From Mesorhizobium sophorae (lineage in GTDB: Bacteria; Pseudomonadota; Alphaproteobacteria; Rhizobiales; Rhizobiaceae): a stretch of 64,000 nucleotides of DNA. This document shows, piece after piece, positions 17,708 to 27,668 of this stretch. The notes under the pieces are model-generated. The model was not told the origin of the DNA, made no database searches, and was given only the letters and a program-made list of their open reading frames with translations. The translations under genes and the position numbers were made by a program. Within the stretch, counting starts at the first letter, position 1; the number at the start of each line of letters is the position of its first letter. The stretch covers positions 248,001 through 312,000 of the forward strand of contig NZ_NNRI01000013.1 in NCBI RefSeq assembly GCF_002270415.1, written 5' to 3'.

Positions 17708-19150
17708 CTATTCCGTGTTCATCTGTGCGCCGTGGCCGCTGACATGGGCGCCGTCCTGCGGCGTCAGCTTGAGATAGGCGAATAGCGCACACAGCGTGAT
17801 GACGCCCTCGATCACGAACAGGATGCGAAAATCGCTTGCCACGGCCGGGCCGCCGCCGGCCAGAAACGACAGTGCAGCGGCGGCTAGGCCGACGCTGATC
17901 GCCACCGCGAGCTGCCACAGGATGTAATAGAGCGCGCTGAAGCGGGCGAGCTGCTCGGGTGCGATGTCGGAATAGGCGAGGTTGCCGGTCGACGCCCATT
18001 GCGCGGAGCGGAAGACGCCGAAGACGAAGATGTAGGCAAGCACGATCCACACCGGTGTGGTTGCCTGCATCAAGGCAAATCCAGCGACCATGGCGGCGAC
18101 GATCGGCGTGTTGCAGACCAGCACGCGGCGGAAGCCGAAACGGTTGAGGACACGCGGCATGAAGAAGCGCATGGCCACCGAACCGACCGCGGCAACGAAA
18201 GTCAGCGATCCCGCCTGCACCGCGCTCATGCCGAAGCCGAGCTGGAACATCAGAGGCAGCAGGAAGACGACCGAGCTGAGGCCGATCGTATCCAGGCCAC
18301 CGCCGGTCAGGAAGGAAATGCGGAAGGTGCGGATGCGCAGGAGCTTGAGATCGAGCAGCGGGTTGCGCACGCGCAGGCAGTAGAACGAGGCAATGGTTAG
18401 GATGACGAGCGCGAGCGCCAGTTCACCGGCGATGACTCCGCCGGCCGCATCCTTGGCGGCAAGCGAATCCATGCCGAAGACCAGCAGCACCATGCCGCTG
18501 CCGACCAGCAGAAAGCCCGGAAAATCGAACGGCGTGCGCACCGGCTTGGTCACTGTCGGAAACAGCGAGGCTGCAAGCAAAGCCGCCGCCAGTGCGAACG
18601 GCACGTTGATGAAGAAGATCCAGCGCCAGGAAATGTAGGTGGTCAGCGCGCCGCCGACGAGCGGGCCGACCAGCGGCCCGGACTGGCCGGCCAGCGAGAT
18701 GTACATGTTGATCTTCAGCGTGCGGCTGCGCGGAAAGGTCTGCAGGATGACGACCTGGCCGAGCGTGCCCATCAACGCGCCGCCGAACCCTTGCAGCGCG
18801 CGGGCACCGACCAGCATCCAGATGTTGTCGGACAACCCGCACAGGGCCGACGCGGTGGCGAACACCAGCAAGGCAAAGCAATAAACGTTGCGCAGGCCGA
18901 AGCGGTCGGCGGCCCAGCCGCCAAGCGGCATCGAGATGATCAGGCTGGCGACATAGACGGTGATCAGGAGGCCGAGCTGGCTGGGCGGGCGGCCGAGACT
19001 TTCGCCGATGCCGGGCAGGGCCGTCACCACGACATTCTGGTCGAGGCTGGTCATGAAGACGCCGCAGGCGACCGTCAGCGGCAGCAGGAGCAAGGCTCTG
19101 GCCGACACATCGGCGCGATCGGTGGCGCCGGCGGATATTTCTGCGGTCAT
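17708..19150 (-). CDS. MFS transporter, DHA2 (EmrB/QacA) type
   Basis: This 480-residue membrane protein has about fourteen predicted helices. The first carries TSLDQNVVVTALPGIGESLG (DHA2 motif D1 region), and the loop after helix 2 has GWAADRFGLRNVY (motif A). DHA2 members export drugs, dyes or metabolites with the proton gradient. It is convergent with the nitroreductase gene, which ends 42 bp away. No regulator is adjacent, so the substrate cannot be guessed. The ends of the gene look normal. Confidence 0.87.
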   Translation of the reverse strand: MTAEISAGATDRADVSARALLLLPLTVACGVFMTSLDQNVVVTALPGIGESLGRPPSQLGLLITVYVASLIISMPLGGWAADRFGLRNVYCFALLVFATASALCGLSDNIWMLVGARALQGFGGALMGTLGQVVILQTFPRSRTLKINMYISLAGQSGPLVGPLVGGALTTYISWRWIFFINVPFALAAALLAASLFPTVTKPVRTPFDFPGFLLVGSGMVLLVFGMDSLAAKDAAGGVIAGELALALVILTIASFYCLRVRNPLLDLKLLRIRTFRISFLTGGGLDTIGLSSVVFLLPLMFQLGFGMSAVQAGSLTFVAAVGSVAMRFFMPRVLNRFGFRRVLVCNTPIVAAMVAGFALMQATTPVWIVLAYIFVFGVFRSAQWASTGNLAYSDIAPEQLARFSALYYILWQLAVAISVGLAAAALSFLAGGGPAVASDFRILFVIEGVITLCALFAYLKLTPQDGAHVSGHGAQMNTE

Positions 19151-19326
19151 GGGGATGTTCGAACCAAACGACTATGCCGAGCCTGAGACGGGGTTTGATG
19201 CCCCTTGGGCCGGTCTTGGCGGCCACGTTTCCCATCATGGCCGCCCGCGGCGCGATTCTCTAGCGGCAGAACCGGCTGGCGTTGATGCCAGAAGCCGCGG
19301 CGATGCGGCCATCCGGCCGGCGCTGC

Positions 19327-19914
19327 CTATTGCACCTCGTAGCCGATTTCCTCGCTGGCATGGCAGAGCGCCTTCCAGAACGAGCGTGCGAACGAGCGGA
19401 AGACATAGATGTCGAACTGGTCGGAGCCGGTACGCTGGATCTGGGCGAAGACATCGTGATGGGTGGTCGAGCGGCCGGCGCCAACCGGAAAGGCCGGCAG
19501 CGCGAAGTCGATGGCGAAGAACTTCGCCAGCACCCATTCGGCCTTTGGCCCGGCGATGCGAATGGCGGTGCGACCATGCGAAAGGTCGGTCACCGTGCCG
19601 ATGGCCGGGGTGACCGCCTTGGCAAAGGCGCCGGCCAGGCCTTCGGCTTCATCGGCAACGGTGAATTTTCCCGGCGCGAAGCCGAACACCGACTTCACGC
19701 CGTCGCTCAGGCCGCCGCCGGCGCCATCGGGTAGCGCAAGCCCGGCGACGGTACGGATGGCGGCAATCAACTTCTTCTCCTCACCCGGCCAGGCTGCCAG
19801 CTGCACGATCGAGCCGGGCCCGGTCTCGGTCAGGATGATCTCGACGCCGTGTTCGAAATTGCCATGCGAGCCAATGTGAAACTCCGGCTCGAGCGGTGAT
19901 TGGCGCTCAACCAT
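19327..19914 (-). CDS. soxG: Sarcosine oxidase subunit gamma
   Basis: This 195-residue protein is the last gene of the sox operon. It contains the SoxG features GPGSIVQLAAWPGEE, a central LSHGRTAIRIAGPKAEWVLAKF segment and the closing RSFARSFWKALCHASEEIGYEV helix. The gamma subunit has a GcvT-like fold and packs against alpha in the heterotetramer. The start at 19914 overlaps the soxA stop by eight bases. The enzyme oxidises sarcosine to glycine and, with tetrahydrofolate, 5,10-methylene-THF, with release of hydrogen peroxide. Confidence 0.9.
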   Translation of the reverse strand: MVERQSPLEPEFHIGSHGNFEHGVEIILTETGPGSIVQLAAWPGEEKKLIAAIRTVAGLALPDGAGGGLSDGVKSVFGFAPGKFTVADEAEGLAGAFAKAVTPAIGTVTDLSHGRTAIRIAGPKAEWVLAKFFAIDFALPAFPVGAGRSTTHHDVFAQIQRTGSDQFDIYVFRSFARSFWKALCHASEEIGYEVQ

Positions 19915-22900
19915 GCATGCGGCTCCCGTCCGGATCGAAGAAGTGGTTGGAGACGATCTCGACCGGCCCGAACCGGTTGCGCAGGGGATCGGAGACATTG
20001 GCGCGCGTGCCGTGTCGTGCCTTGCCGCCCTTGACCAGCGCCAGCGCAATGTGCTTGCCGAGCGCCGGCGAATAACAGCAGGCGGTGATGTGGCCGATCG
20101 AGCCGTGGGGATTGGCTTCGTCGAGTTGCTCGACGATGTGCGCGCCGCCATTGAGTGGCCGGTTGTCCAGCGCGATCAGGCCGACGAGCTCCAGACGGTC
20201 AGACGCGATCAGGCCCTCGCGGTCCATCATCGCCGAGCCGATGAACGGCTTTTTCTTCGACAGCATCCAGTCGAGATGCAAGTCGCGCGCCGTGGTGCGG
20301 CCGTCGATCTCGGCGCCGGTGACATGGCCTTTCTCGATGCGCATCGTGCCCAGCGCCTCGAGCCCGTAGGTGACCAGCCCGAACGGCTTGCCGGCCTCGA
20401 TCAGCGCCTCCCAGACATGGGTGCCATGGCCCGCACCGGAATAGACCTCGAAGGCCATTTCACCGGAGAAGGAGAGCCGGCAAATCATCACCGGGACACC
20501 CGATATCTCGCCGTGCACGATGCCCATGAAGGGCAAGGTGGCGTTGTCGACCGATGTGCCGGTGACGCAGGAGGCGAGAATCTGCCTGGCCTTCGGTCCG
20601 CCGATCGCCGCGCCCGCCCATTCGTCGGTCACCGAGGTGACGTGCACCTTGAGCTCCGGCCAGATCACGTCGAGGAAATATTCCAGATGCTGCATCACCT
20701 TGCCGGCGTTGGCCGTGGTGGTGGTCATCAGGAAATCCTGCTCGCCCAACCGCCAGGTGGTGCCGTCGTCGAAGGCGAGGCCGTCCTCGCGCAGCATCAG
20801 CCCGTAGCGGGCCTTGCCGACGGCCAGTGTCGAAAACATGTTGGTGTAGACGCGGTCGAGGAATGCAGCGGCGTCGGGCCCTTGCACCGCGATCTTGCCC
20901 AGTGTCGAGACATCGACGATGCCGGCGCTTTCGCGCGTCGCCTTGGCTTCGCGCACATAGGCCTGCTCGACCGTCTCTCCGGCATGGCCGTAGATCATCG
21001 GACGGTACCACAGGCCGGCCGAATACATCGTCGCGCCATTGGCGAGATGCCAGTCATGCATCGGCGTCAGCCGCTCGGGTTTCAGGTCACCGAGGCGCTC
21101 GGCCGCCAGCGAGCCGATCGATACCGGCGCAAAGGGCGGGCGGAAGCGCGTCGTGCCGACCTCGGGGATCGGCTTGCCCAGCGCCTCGGCCATGATGGCA
21201 AGGCCCGGAACATTGGAGCTCTTGCCCTGGTCTGTCGCCATGCCAAGCGTGGTGTAGCGCTTCAGGTGCTCGACCGAGACAAAGCCTTCGCGGTGCGCCA
21301 GCCGCACATCCTCCGCAGTCACGTCATGCTGGAAATCGACAAAGCTCTTGCCCTTGGCCCTGATCTCGAACACAGGCGCCGGATCGGGATCCCCAGGAAC
21401 GGCTTCGACGGTGGGCAACGCCGCCGGCGTGCTGGTTCCACCGGCCGCAGCAAGGCCGGCGGCGCGGCCTTCGGCAATGGCTTCGGTGGTGGAAAAGCTG
21501 CCGGTGAAGGCGCCGGCGCCAATCCAGTGCTGCGTTGGCCATTGCTGGGTCGGCTTCGGCGGCAGGAAAGCCTGCCGCGCGGCGTTCCACTCGGCCTTGG
21601 CACCGGCCTGGCTGGCCAGGTGAATGGTCGGCGACCAGCCGCCCGACATCAGCAGGCAATCGGCATGGATGCTGCGGGCGTCGCCGGTGAGCGAGCCGTT
21701 GGCCATGTCGAAGCGCTGCAGCTTGAGGCCGGTCAGCGCATTGCCGCCCTCTGTGGCGACGACGGCATGACCGGCGAAGATCTCGGCCTCGGCTTCGGCG
21801 GCCAGCTTGAGCATCTCGGCTGAAGGCTCTGGCCGGACGTCGGCAATGGCGACGACCGCGGCACCCGCCTTCTTCAAGGCGACGGCCGCTCTGTAGGCGC
21901 TGTCATTGTTGGTGAACACCGCGATCCGTTCGCCCGGCAGCACGCCGAATTCGTTGGCGTAGCGCTCGGCGGCATGCGCCAGCATCACGCCTGGCCTGTC
22001 ATTGCCCGGAAACACCAGCGGCCGTTCGAAGGCGCCGGTGGCGAGCACCACGGAGCGGGCGCGGATCGCCCAATAGCGATGGCGCGGCTCGCCCTTGCCG
22101 GGCTGCTCCTTGTGGTCGCTGACCCGTTCGAGCGCGGCAAGCGTGTTGTTGTCGTAATAGCCCCAGACCGTGGTGCGCGGCAAAAGCCGGACATTGTCGC
22201 GGCCTTCGAGCTGGGCGACGGCGCGGCGGGCCCAGTCGGCGGCCGGTGCGCCATCGATGGTTTCGCCCGACCAGTTGGCAGAGCCGCCGAAACGCGGCTC
22301 GAGATCAGCCAGCATGACCCGGGCGCCCTGATCGGCAGCGGCCTTGGCGGCCATCAGCCCGGCCGGGCCAGAGCCGACCACCAGCACGTCGCAAAAGGCG
22401 TTCATGCGTTCGTAGCGGGCCGGGTCCTTCGCCGATCCGGCGCTGCCGAGACCGGCGGCGCGGCGGATGAAATGCTCGCAGAACATCCAGAAACGCGTGC
22501 CTTTGAGCGGACCGATCACCGGCCCCATGAAGGTCTTGTAGTAGAAGCCGGCCGATAGGATCTTGCCGCCGAGCTGGTTGACGGCGTTGATGTCCCAGGC
22601 AAGCGAGGGAAAGCGGTTCTGGCTGATGGCGACCAGTCCGTCATGGATCTCGACCATGGTCGCCGGAATGTTGGGCTCGCGAACCTCGCCCTTCAGCACC
22701 GTCACCAGCGCGTTGGGCTCCTCGACGCCTGCGGTGAGCAGGCCGCGCGGGCGGTGATATTTGAATGAACGCCCGTAAAGGGTGACGCCCTTGGCCAACA
22801 GCGCCGACGCCAGGGTGTCGCCGGCATGGCCGGTATAGGCGGCTCCGTCGAAGGTGAAGCGGATGGTTTTCAGCCGGTCGATACGGCCGCCAGTGTCGGC

Positions 22901-22915
22901 GCGGCGCGGGCTCAT
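19907..22915 (-). CDS. soxA: Sarcosine oxidase subunit alpha
   Basis: This 1002-residue subunit has the expected domain order. An N-terminal ferredoxin-like segment (TFDGAAYTGHAGDTLASALL, YGRSFKYHRPRGLL) is followed by an NAD-binding FAD/NAD domain (VLVVGSGPAGLMAAKAAADQG near residue 180) and a C-terminal GcvT-like folate domain (GEMAFEVYSGAG, GTMRIEKGH). The length matches heterotetrameric enzymes. It overlaps soxD by four bases and soxG by eight. Alpha binds NAD and tetrahydrofolate and houses the tunnel that delivers the released methylene group to folate. Confidence 0.95.
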   Translation of the reverse strand: MSPRRADTGGRIDRLKTIRFTFDGAAYTGHAGDTLASALLAKGVTLYGRSFKYHRPRGLLTAGVEEPNALVTVLKGEVREPNIPATMVEIHDGLVAISQNRFPSLAWDINAVNQLGGKILSAGFYYKTFMGPVIGPLKGTRFWMFCEHFIRRAAGLGSAGSAKDPARYERMNAFCDVLVVGSGPAGLMAAKAAADQGARVMLADLEPRFGGSANWSGETIDGAPAADWARRAVAQLEGRDNVRLLPRTTVWGYYDNNTLAALERVSDHKEQPGKGEPRHRYWAIRARSVVLATGAFERPLVFPGNDRPGVMLAHAAERYANEFGVLPGERIAVFTNNDSAYRAAVALKKAGAAVVAIADVRPEPSAEMLKLAAEAEAEIFAGHAVVATEGGNALTGLKLQRFDMANGSLTGDARSIHADCLLMSGGWSPTIHLASQAGAKAEWNAARQAFLPPKPTQQWPTQHWIGAGAFTGSFSTTEAIAEGRAAGLAAAGGTSTPAALPTVEAVPGDPDPAPVFEIRAKGKSFVDFQHDVTAEDVRLAHREGFVSVEHLKRYTTLGMATDQGKSSNVPGLAIMAEALGKPIPEVGTTRFRPPFAPVSIGSLAAERLGDLKPERLTPMHDWHLANGATMYSAGLWYRPMIYGHAGETVEQAYVREAKATRESAGIVDVSTLGKIAVQGPDAAAFLDRVYTNMFSTLAVGKARYGLMLREDGLAFDDGTTWRLGEQDFLMTTTTANAGKVMQHLEYFLDVIWPELKVHVTSVTDEWAGAAIGGPKARQILASCVTGTSVDNATLPFMGIVHGEISGVPVMICRLSFSGEMAFEVYSGAGHGTHVWEALIEAGKPFGLVTYGLEALGTMRIEKGHVTGAEIDGRTTARDLHLDWMLSKKKPFIGSAMMDREGLIASDRLELVGLIALDNRPLNGGAHIVEQLDEANPHGSIGHITACCYSPALGKHIALALVKGGKARHGTRANVSDPLRNRFGPVEIVSNHFFDPDGSRMHG

Positions 22916-23208
22916 GACTTGTCCTCCGCCTTACGGCGTGCGGTCGAGGTGTGGGTGCTGCGCATGAAGGCGACGCTCAAAATCTCATGCGTCAGCGTGT
23001 TGCGTACGACCCTGAGATGCGCGCGGCACCCGCCGGAATGCTGCCAGATCTCGTTGTGGTCGCCGGCCGGGTTCAGCCGGTCGTAGACATAGGCGTTCCA
23101 TGCCTCGAAATTCTGCGAGGCGGGGTCGGGACGCTCGCGGTTGCCGTCACCTTGATAGGTAAATTCGACGACGTCGCGCGGGCCGCAATATGGACAGGTG
23201 ATCAACAT
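22912..23208 (-). CDS. soxD: Sarcosine oxidase subunit delta
   Basis: This 98-residue protein has the zinc site of SoxD: ITCPYCGPRD at residues 3-12 (Cys5, Cys8) and a later His/Cys pair in WQHSGGCRAHL. The length matches the roughly 100-residue delta subunits. It lies ten bases after soxB and overlaps soxA by four bases, in the conserved soxB-D-A-G order. The usual glyA and purU neighbours of this operon are absent here. Confidence 0.94.
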   Translation of the reverse strand: MLITCPYCGPRDVVEFTYQGDGNRERPDPASQNFEAWNAYVYDRLNPAGDHNEIWQHSGGCRAHLRVVRNTLTHEILSVAFMRSTHTSTARRKAEDKS

Positions 23209-23218
23209 GGGACTTTAC

Positions 23219-24487
23219 CTAATGCAGCCGCGGGTTTGCACCCTGGCCCTTGTCGTCGATCACCAGGCCGCGGTGGAAGCGGTCGAGCGTGAAGGGGGCG
23301 TTGAACTCGTGCGGCTGATCCTTGGCGATGGTCCAGGCAAAGCACCAGCCCGAGGCCGGCGTCGCCTTGAAGCCGCCATAGCACCAGCCGCAGTTGAGAT
23401 ACATGCCGGGCAGGGGGCCGGTGGTGATGATCGGCGAGCCGTCCATCGACATATCGCAGACGCCGCCCCAGGAGCGCAGCATGCGCACGCGGGCAAGGCC
23501 CGGAAACAGCGCCAGCATCTCGCTCATCACCTCGTCGACGATGGGCAGGTTGCCGCGCTGGGCGTAGCTGTTGTAGCCGTCAATGTCGCCGCCATAGATG
23601 AGGCCGCCCTTGTCCGACTGCGACATGTAGAAATGCCCCATGCCGAAGGTGACGACGGTGTCGATGAAAGGCTTTAGCGATTCGGTGACGAAGGCCTGCA
23701 GCACGTGGCTCTCGATCGGCATCGTCTCGACGCCGGCCAGTTGCACGACGCGCCCGGTGCTGCCGGCGACCGTCACGGCCACTTTTTTGGCGCGGATGTC
23801 GCCGCGCGACGTGGTGACGCCGGTGACGCGGTCGCCGTCGCGCAGGAAGCCGGTGACCTCGCAATTCTCGATGATGTCGACGCCGCGCCGGTCGGCGCCG
23901 CGCGCATAGCCCCAGGCGACGGCATCGTGACGGGCGGTGCCGGCGCGCCGCTGCATCAGGCCGCCGACCACCGGGAAGCGTGCGCTGTCGGAGATATCGA
24001 GCGCCGGGATCAGGCGTTTGATCTGCGCTGGCGTCATCAATTCAGCATCGACGCCGAGATGGCGCATGGCGTTGCCGCGCCGTGCATAATCGTCGAACTG
24101 AGCCGGCGTGTGCGCCAGGTTCAGGCAGCCGCGCTGCGAGAACATGACATTGTAATTGAGTTCGTGCGACAGGTTCTCCCACATCTTCATCGAATGCTCG
24201 TAGAAGCGGGTGTTGGCGGGCAGCAGATAGTTCGAGCGCACGGCCGTCGTGTTGCGGCCGACATTGCCGGAGCCAAGCCAGCCCTTTTCCAGCACCGCGA
24301 CATTGGTGATACCGTGCTCCTTGGCGAGATAGTAGGCGGTTGCCAGCCCGTGACCGCCGCCACCGATGATGATGACATCATAGGACGCCTTCGGATCCGG
24401 CTTGCGCCAGGCCGGTTTCCAGTCCTTGTTTCCCTTGAGCGCGTTCGCGAGCAGCGAAAAGGCCGAGTACTCTGCCATCATTGTCAT
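23219..24487 (-). CDS. soxB: Sarcosine oxidase subunit beta
   Basis: This subunit of about 422 residues carries the DAO fold: YDVIIIGGGGHGLATAYYLAKEHG near residue 36, the GSGNVGRNTTAVRSNYL region, where the family binds FMN covalently at a histidine between subunits, and a C-terminal MYLNCGWCYGGFKATPASG flavin-binding loop. Three in-frame ATG codons (24487, 24481, 24478) are possible; GGATGA favours the inner ones, and MAEYSAFSLL matches the usual beta N-terminus. It is the first gene of the sox operon. A clear sigma-70 promoter was not recognised upstream. Confidence 0.94.
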   Translation of the reverse strand: MTMMAEYSAFSLLANALKGNKDWKPAWRKPDPKASYDVIIIGGGGHGLATAYYLAKEHGITNVAVLEKGWLGSGNVGRNTTAVRSNYLLPANTRFYEHSMKMWENLSHELNYNVMFSQRGCLNLAHTPAQFDDYARRGNAMRHLGVDAELMTPAQIKRLIPALDISDSARFPVVGGLMQRRAGTARHDAVAWGYARGADRRGVDIIENCEVTGFLRDGDRVTGVTTSRGDIRAKKVAVTVAGSTGRVVQLAGVETMPIESHVLQAFVTESLKPFIDTVVTFGMGHFYMSQSDKGGLIYGGDIDGYNSYAQRGNLPIVDEVMSEMLALFPGLARVRMLRSWGGVCDMSMDGSPIITTGPLPGMYLNCGWCYGGFKATPASGWCFAWTIAKDQPHEFNAPFTLDRFHRGLVIDDKGQGANPRLH

Positions 24488-24652
24488 CCGGTTCGGGCGA
24501 TGCGGCAGACTATAGAGCAGGCCGCATCCGCAAAGCTAATATTGCGCCATCGCCTTTCGACTGGCCGACGCCCGCGATCGGATCAGTGGAGCGATCGGAT
24601 GCGACGGCTTGCCCCATGATATGGCCGTCTTTATCAATGACAGGCTTTTTAG

Positions 24653-27175
24653 ATGCCTTTGCCGCTCGTGAGTCGCCAACAAATCATGCTTTTCCGGTTG
24701 CTTCGCCTCATTTTGATCCTCGCGCTTGTCGTCTCGGCGCCGCCTTCGTTTGACGCGATGGCGCAAGCGCTCGGTCAGGGCGCTGCCGGATTGATCACCG
24801 ATCAGCAGAAAGTCATCCAGGGTCTGACGGCCAAGACCGACGACCTCGAGAAGAAAATACAGCAGGACGGTGAGGACGATGCCGCACTCGTCGATATCCG
24901 TCTGCAACTGGAGGACCTGTCGCGGGCGGCACTTACCAGTGCGCTGGCGTTTCGTTCGCGCCTCACCGACATCAACAATCGGATCGAGGTGCTGGGCCCG
25001 CCACCCGCGGCGGGGCAGCCACAGGAGCCCGACATAGTGACAGGCGAACGCCAGGCGTTGGCGTCGGAAAAGGCCGAGATCAACGCAGTCGTCGCCAGCG
25101 CGCAGAACCTGTCGATCCGCATCAGCGGGCTGGTCGACAAGATCGGCAACATGCGCAGCGCGCTGTTCCGCAACCTTTTGACCAAGCGCTACGTGCTGTC
25201 CGATGCCCTGAGCCCTGAGGTCTTCTCCGACGCCCATGACGAATACGCCAACCTGTACAAGGCGGTGTCGTCCTGGCTGATCTTCGCTTTCAAGTTCAAG
25301 TTTAAGGCCATCCTGGCAGCGACCTTCGTGGCGCTCGGACTGGCGCTGGTGCTGCTGGTCGGGGGCAGGCGGCTGTTCGGGCGGGTCTTCGAAGCCGACC
25401 CGACGGTCGAGCAACCGTCCTATCTCAGCCGTCTATCGGTGGCGTTCTGGTCGACTTTGCTGCCGTCACTGGCTGTCAGTGTATTCTTGGCCTCCACGGT
25501 GTTCTTATTCAACTATTACAATGTGTTGCGTGGCGACATCGGGGTCTTCCTGAACGCGCTGGCGGCTGTCATCGCTGTGGTGTTCGGCGTCAACCGGCTG
25601 ACCAATGCGGCGCTCGAGCCGCGGCTGCCGAACTGGCGGCTCATTCCCGTCGAAACCGGCCCGGCGCGCTGGCTGGTGCGGCTGACGACCGCCATGGCAG
25701 TGGTCATCGGCGTCAACTATTTCCTGTCGATCGTCAACGACAAGATGGGCTCGCCGCTGTCGCTGACCATTGCCCGCAGTTTCGGCGCCACGATCATCTT
25801 TGGCGTGATCCTGATCCTGATGGCGATGCTGCGGCCGTTCAGGGCGCGTGACGGAAGCTGGCGGCCGTGGCCGGCATGGCTGCGCTACATGGCGCTCGCG
25901 CTCGGTTTGTTCACCATCGCTGCGGCCTTGCTAGGCTATATTGGCCTTGCCATCTTTGTCTCGGTGCAAGTGTTGGTCACCGGCACCATCCTGATCACTT
26001 CCTATATCGGCTTCCTGTCGGCCCGGGCGATCGGCGAGGAGGGCGCTTTCGCCGACACGTCCGTTGGGCGCTGGCTGTCGGCCAATTCGAGTTACGATGA
26101 CGCCGCCCTCGATCAACTCGGCCTCGCCGTCAGCGTCGCCATCAACTTGATGATCGTACTGGTCTTCCTGCCGCTGATCCTGTTGATGTGGGGTTTCCAG
26201 CCCGGCGACATCGAGGCCTGGGCCTACAGGCTGGCAACCGGGATCACCGTCGGTTCGGTGACGATTTCGGTCACCGGCATCCTTTCCGGCATCATCGTCT
26301 TCATCATCGGCTATTTCCTGACGCGCTGGTTCCAGGGCTGGCTCGATGGTTCGGTGATGGCGCGCGGCAAGGTCGATACCGGAGTGCGCAACTCGATCCG
26401 GCTGGCGGTCGGCTACTCCGGTGTTGCGCTGGCGGCACTGGTCGGCATCTCGGCTGCGGGCATCGACCTGTCCAATCTAGCGCTGGTCGCCGGTGCCCTC
26501 TCTCTCGGCATCGGCTTTGGCCTGCAGAATGTGGTGTCCAATTTCGTCTCCGGCCTGATTCTTTTGGCCGAGCGGCCATTCAAGGTCGGCGACTGGATCG
26601 TCGCCGGCGATGTCAGCGGCACCGTCAAGAAGATCAGCGTGCGCGCCACCGAGATCGAGACGTTCCAGCGGCAGTCGGTGATCCTGCCCAATTCGAACCT
26701 GATCAACAACGCCGTCGGCAACTGGACGCATCGCAACAAGCTTGGCCGCGTCGACATCAAGGTCGGCGTCGCCTATGGCAGCGACGTCAAAAAGGTTCAC
26801 GCCATCCTGACGGAGATCGCACGCGGCCACCCGATGGTGCTGAAGAATCCGGAACCTTTCGTGCTGTTTTCCAATTTCGGCGCGGCAGCACTGGAATTTG
26901 AGATCCGCGTGTTCCTGGCCGATGTGATGAACGGCAATATCGCGCAGAACGACATCCGTTTTGCCGTGCTCGAGAAATTCAACGGCGAGCATATTGAGAT
27001 TCCCTCGATGCCACGCGCTGTCGTCGAGGTCCGCAAGCCAGAGGCCTGGCCGACCGACGACGACAAGATCGAGGCCGACTTCGTCGAACAGGAGCAGGCC
27101 AAGGTGGAAGCCGCGGCCGAAGCAAAAAAGCTCGCCAAGACGGGACGCAAGGCGCGCAAGCCCGATCCGGACTAG
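24653..27175 (+). CDS. MscS-type mechanosensitive channel with DUF3772 domain
   Basis: This 840-residue protein has an N-terminal signal or membrane segment (LFRLLRLILILALVVSAPP), a periplasmic coiled-coil DUF3772 region (about 40-200), then some ten membrane helices. The MscS pore and beta domains follow at about 590-780 (GALSLGIGFGLQNVVSNFVSGL, ERPFKVGDWIVAGDVSGTVKKISVRATEI). The C-terminal 50 residues are charged and lysine-rich. Family members open under membrane tension to release solutes during osmotic downshock. Osmolyte metabolism (betaines) is the theme of the neighbourhood, so a link is plausible but unproven. Confidence 0.9.
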   Translation: MPLPLVSRQQIMLFRLLRLILILALVVSAPPSFDAMAQALGQGAAGLITDQQKVIQGLTAKTDDLEKKIQQDGEDDAALVDIRLQLEDLSRAALTSALAFRSRLTDINNRIEVLGPPPAAGQPQEPDIVTGERQALASEKAEINAVVASAQNLSIRISGLVDKIGNMRSALFRNLLTKRYVLSDALSPEVFSDAHDEYANLYKAVSSWLIFAFKFKFKAILAATFVALGLALVLLVGGRRLFGRVFEADPTVEQPSYLSRLSVAFWSTLLPSLAVSVFLASTVFLFNYYNVLRGDIGVFLNALAAVIAVVFGVNRLTNAALEPRLPNWRLIPVETGPARWLVRLTTAMAVVIGVNYFLSIVNDKMGSPLSLTIARSFGATIIFGVILILMAMLRPFRARDGSWRPWPAWLRYMALALGLFTIAAALLGYIGLAIFVSVQVLVTGTILITSYIGFLSARAIGEEGAFADTSVGRWLSANSSYDDAALDQLGLAVSVAINLMIVLVFLPLILLMWGFQPGDIEAWAYRLATGITVGSVTISVTGILSGIIVFIIGYFLTRWFQGWLDGSVMARGKVDTGVRNSIRLAVGYSGVALAALVGISAAGIDLSNLALVAGALSLGIGFGLQNVVSNFVSGLILLAERPFKVGDWIVAGDVSGTVKKISVRATEIETFQRQSVILPNSNLINNAVGNWTHRNKLGRVDIKVGVAYGSDVKKVHAILTEIARGHPMVLKNPEPFVLFSNFGAAALEFEIRVFLADVMNGNIAQNDIRFAVLEKFNGEHIEIPSMPRAVVEVRKPEAWPTDDDKIEADFVEQEQAKVEAAAEAKKLAKTGRKARKPDPD

Positions 27176-27351
27176 GCGTGTAGTCAGTCAACTGCCCCTT
27201 TAACGCGTGCGCTCGCAACCGAGCAAAGCCAATTGCGGCATGAATGCGGCATTCAGTTGCGGTTCAGCTTCCATCTCATATAAGCTCCCATGCAAAGGCG
27301 AAAATGCCTTGCGAAATGCAACAGAGGCGGTGGGAACACCGATACTGCAAC

Positions 27352-27615
27352 ATGTGGAAGTCTCTCGTCGCTGCCGTCGCTTTGGCCGCCGCCATCGGCT
27401 CGACCCATGCCGCCAGCGCGGTCAACAAGGACGCCGAGACCCGCACGCTGATCGTGACGGAGGGCGGCAGCAAATCAGACCTTGCGCTGGCCGCTGGCGA
27501 AACCGTTGAATTCTGCCCGAACGGTTGCTTCGTCACCTTGCCCAATGGCGATCTCGAAGCCCTGACCGGCTCGGAAACGGTCGAGATCTCGGGCGGCGTT
27601 GCCCGCATCAAGTAA
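27352..27615 (+). CDS. Small exported protein of unknown function
   Basis: This 87-residue protein begins with a clear signal peptide, MWKSLVAAVALAAAIGSTHA. The mature part of about 66 residues includes RTLIVTEGGSKSDLALAAGETVEFCPNGCFVTLP, with two cysteines four residues apart (CPNGC). It looks like a small periplasmic beta-strand protein. The start at 27352 was chosen for the signal peptide. A strong hairpin terminator follows at 27635, so it is a single-gene unit. No function is assigned. Confidence 0.75.
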   Translation: MWKSLVAAVALAAAIGSTHAASAVNKDAETRTLIVTEGGSKSDLALAAGETVEFCPNGCFVTLPNGDLEALTGSETVEISGGVARIK

Positions 27616-27634
27616 TCCCCGACGGCATGACAGG

Positions 27635-27668
27635 AAAGGCCGGGCATTTGCTCGGCCTTTTATTGTTT
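27635..27668 (+). terminator. Rho-independent terminator
   Basis: AAAGGCCG at 27635-27642 pairs with CGGCCTTT at 27653-27660 and is followed by a T-rich stretch (TATTGTTTTC). It ends the small exported-protein gene 20 bp after its stop. Confidence 0.85.
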
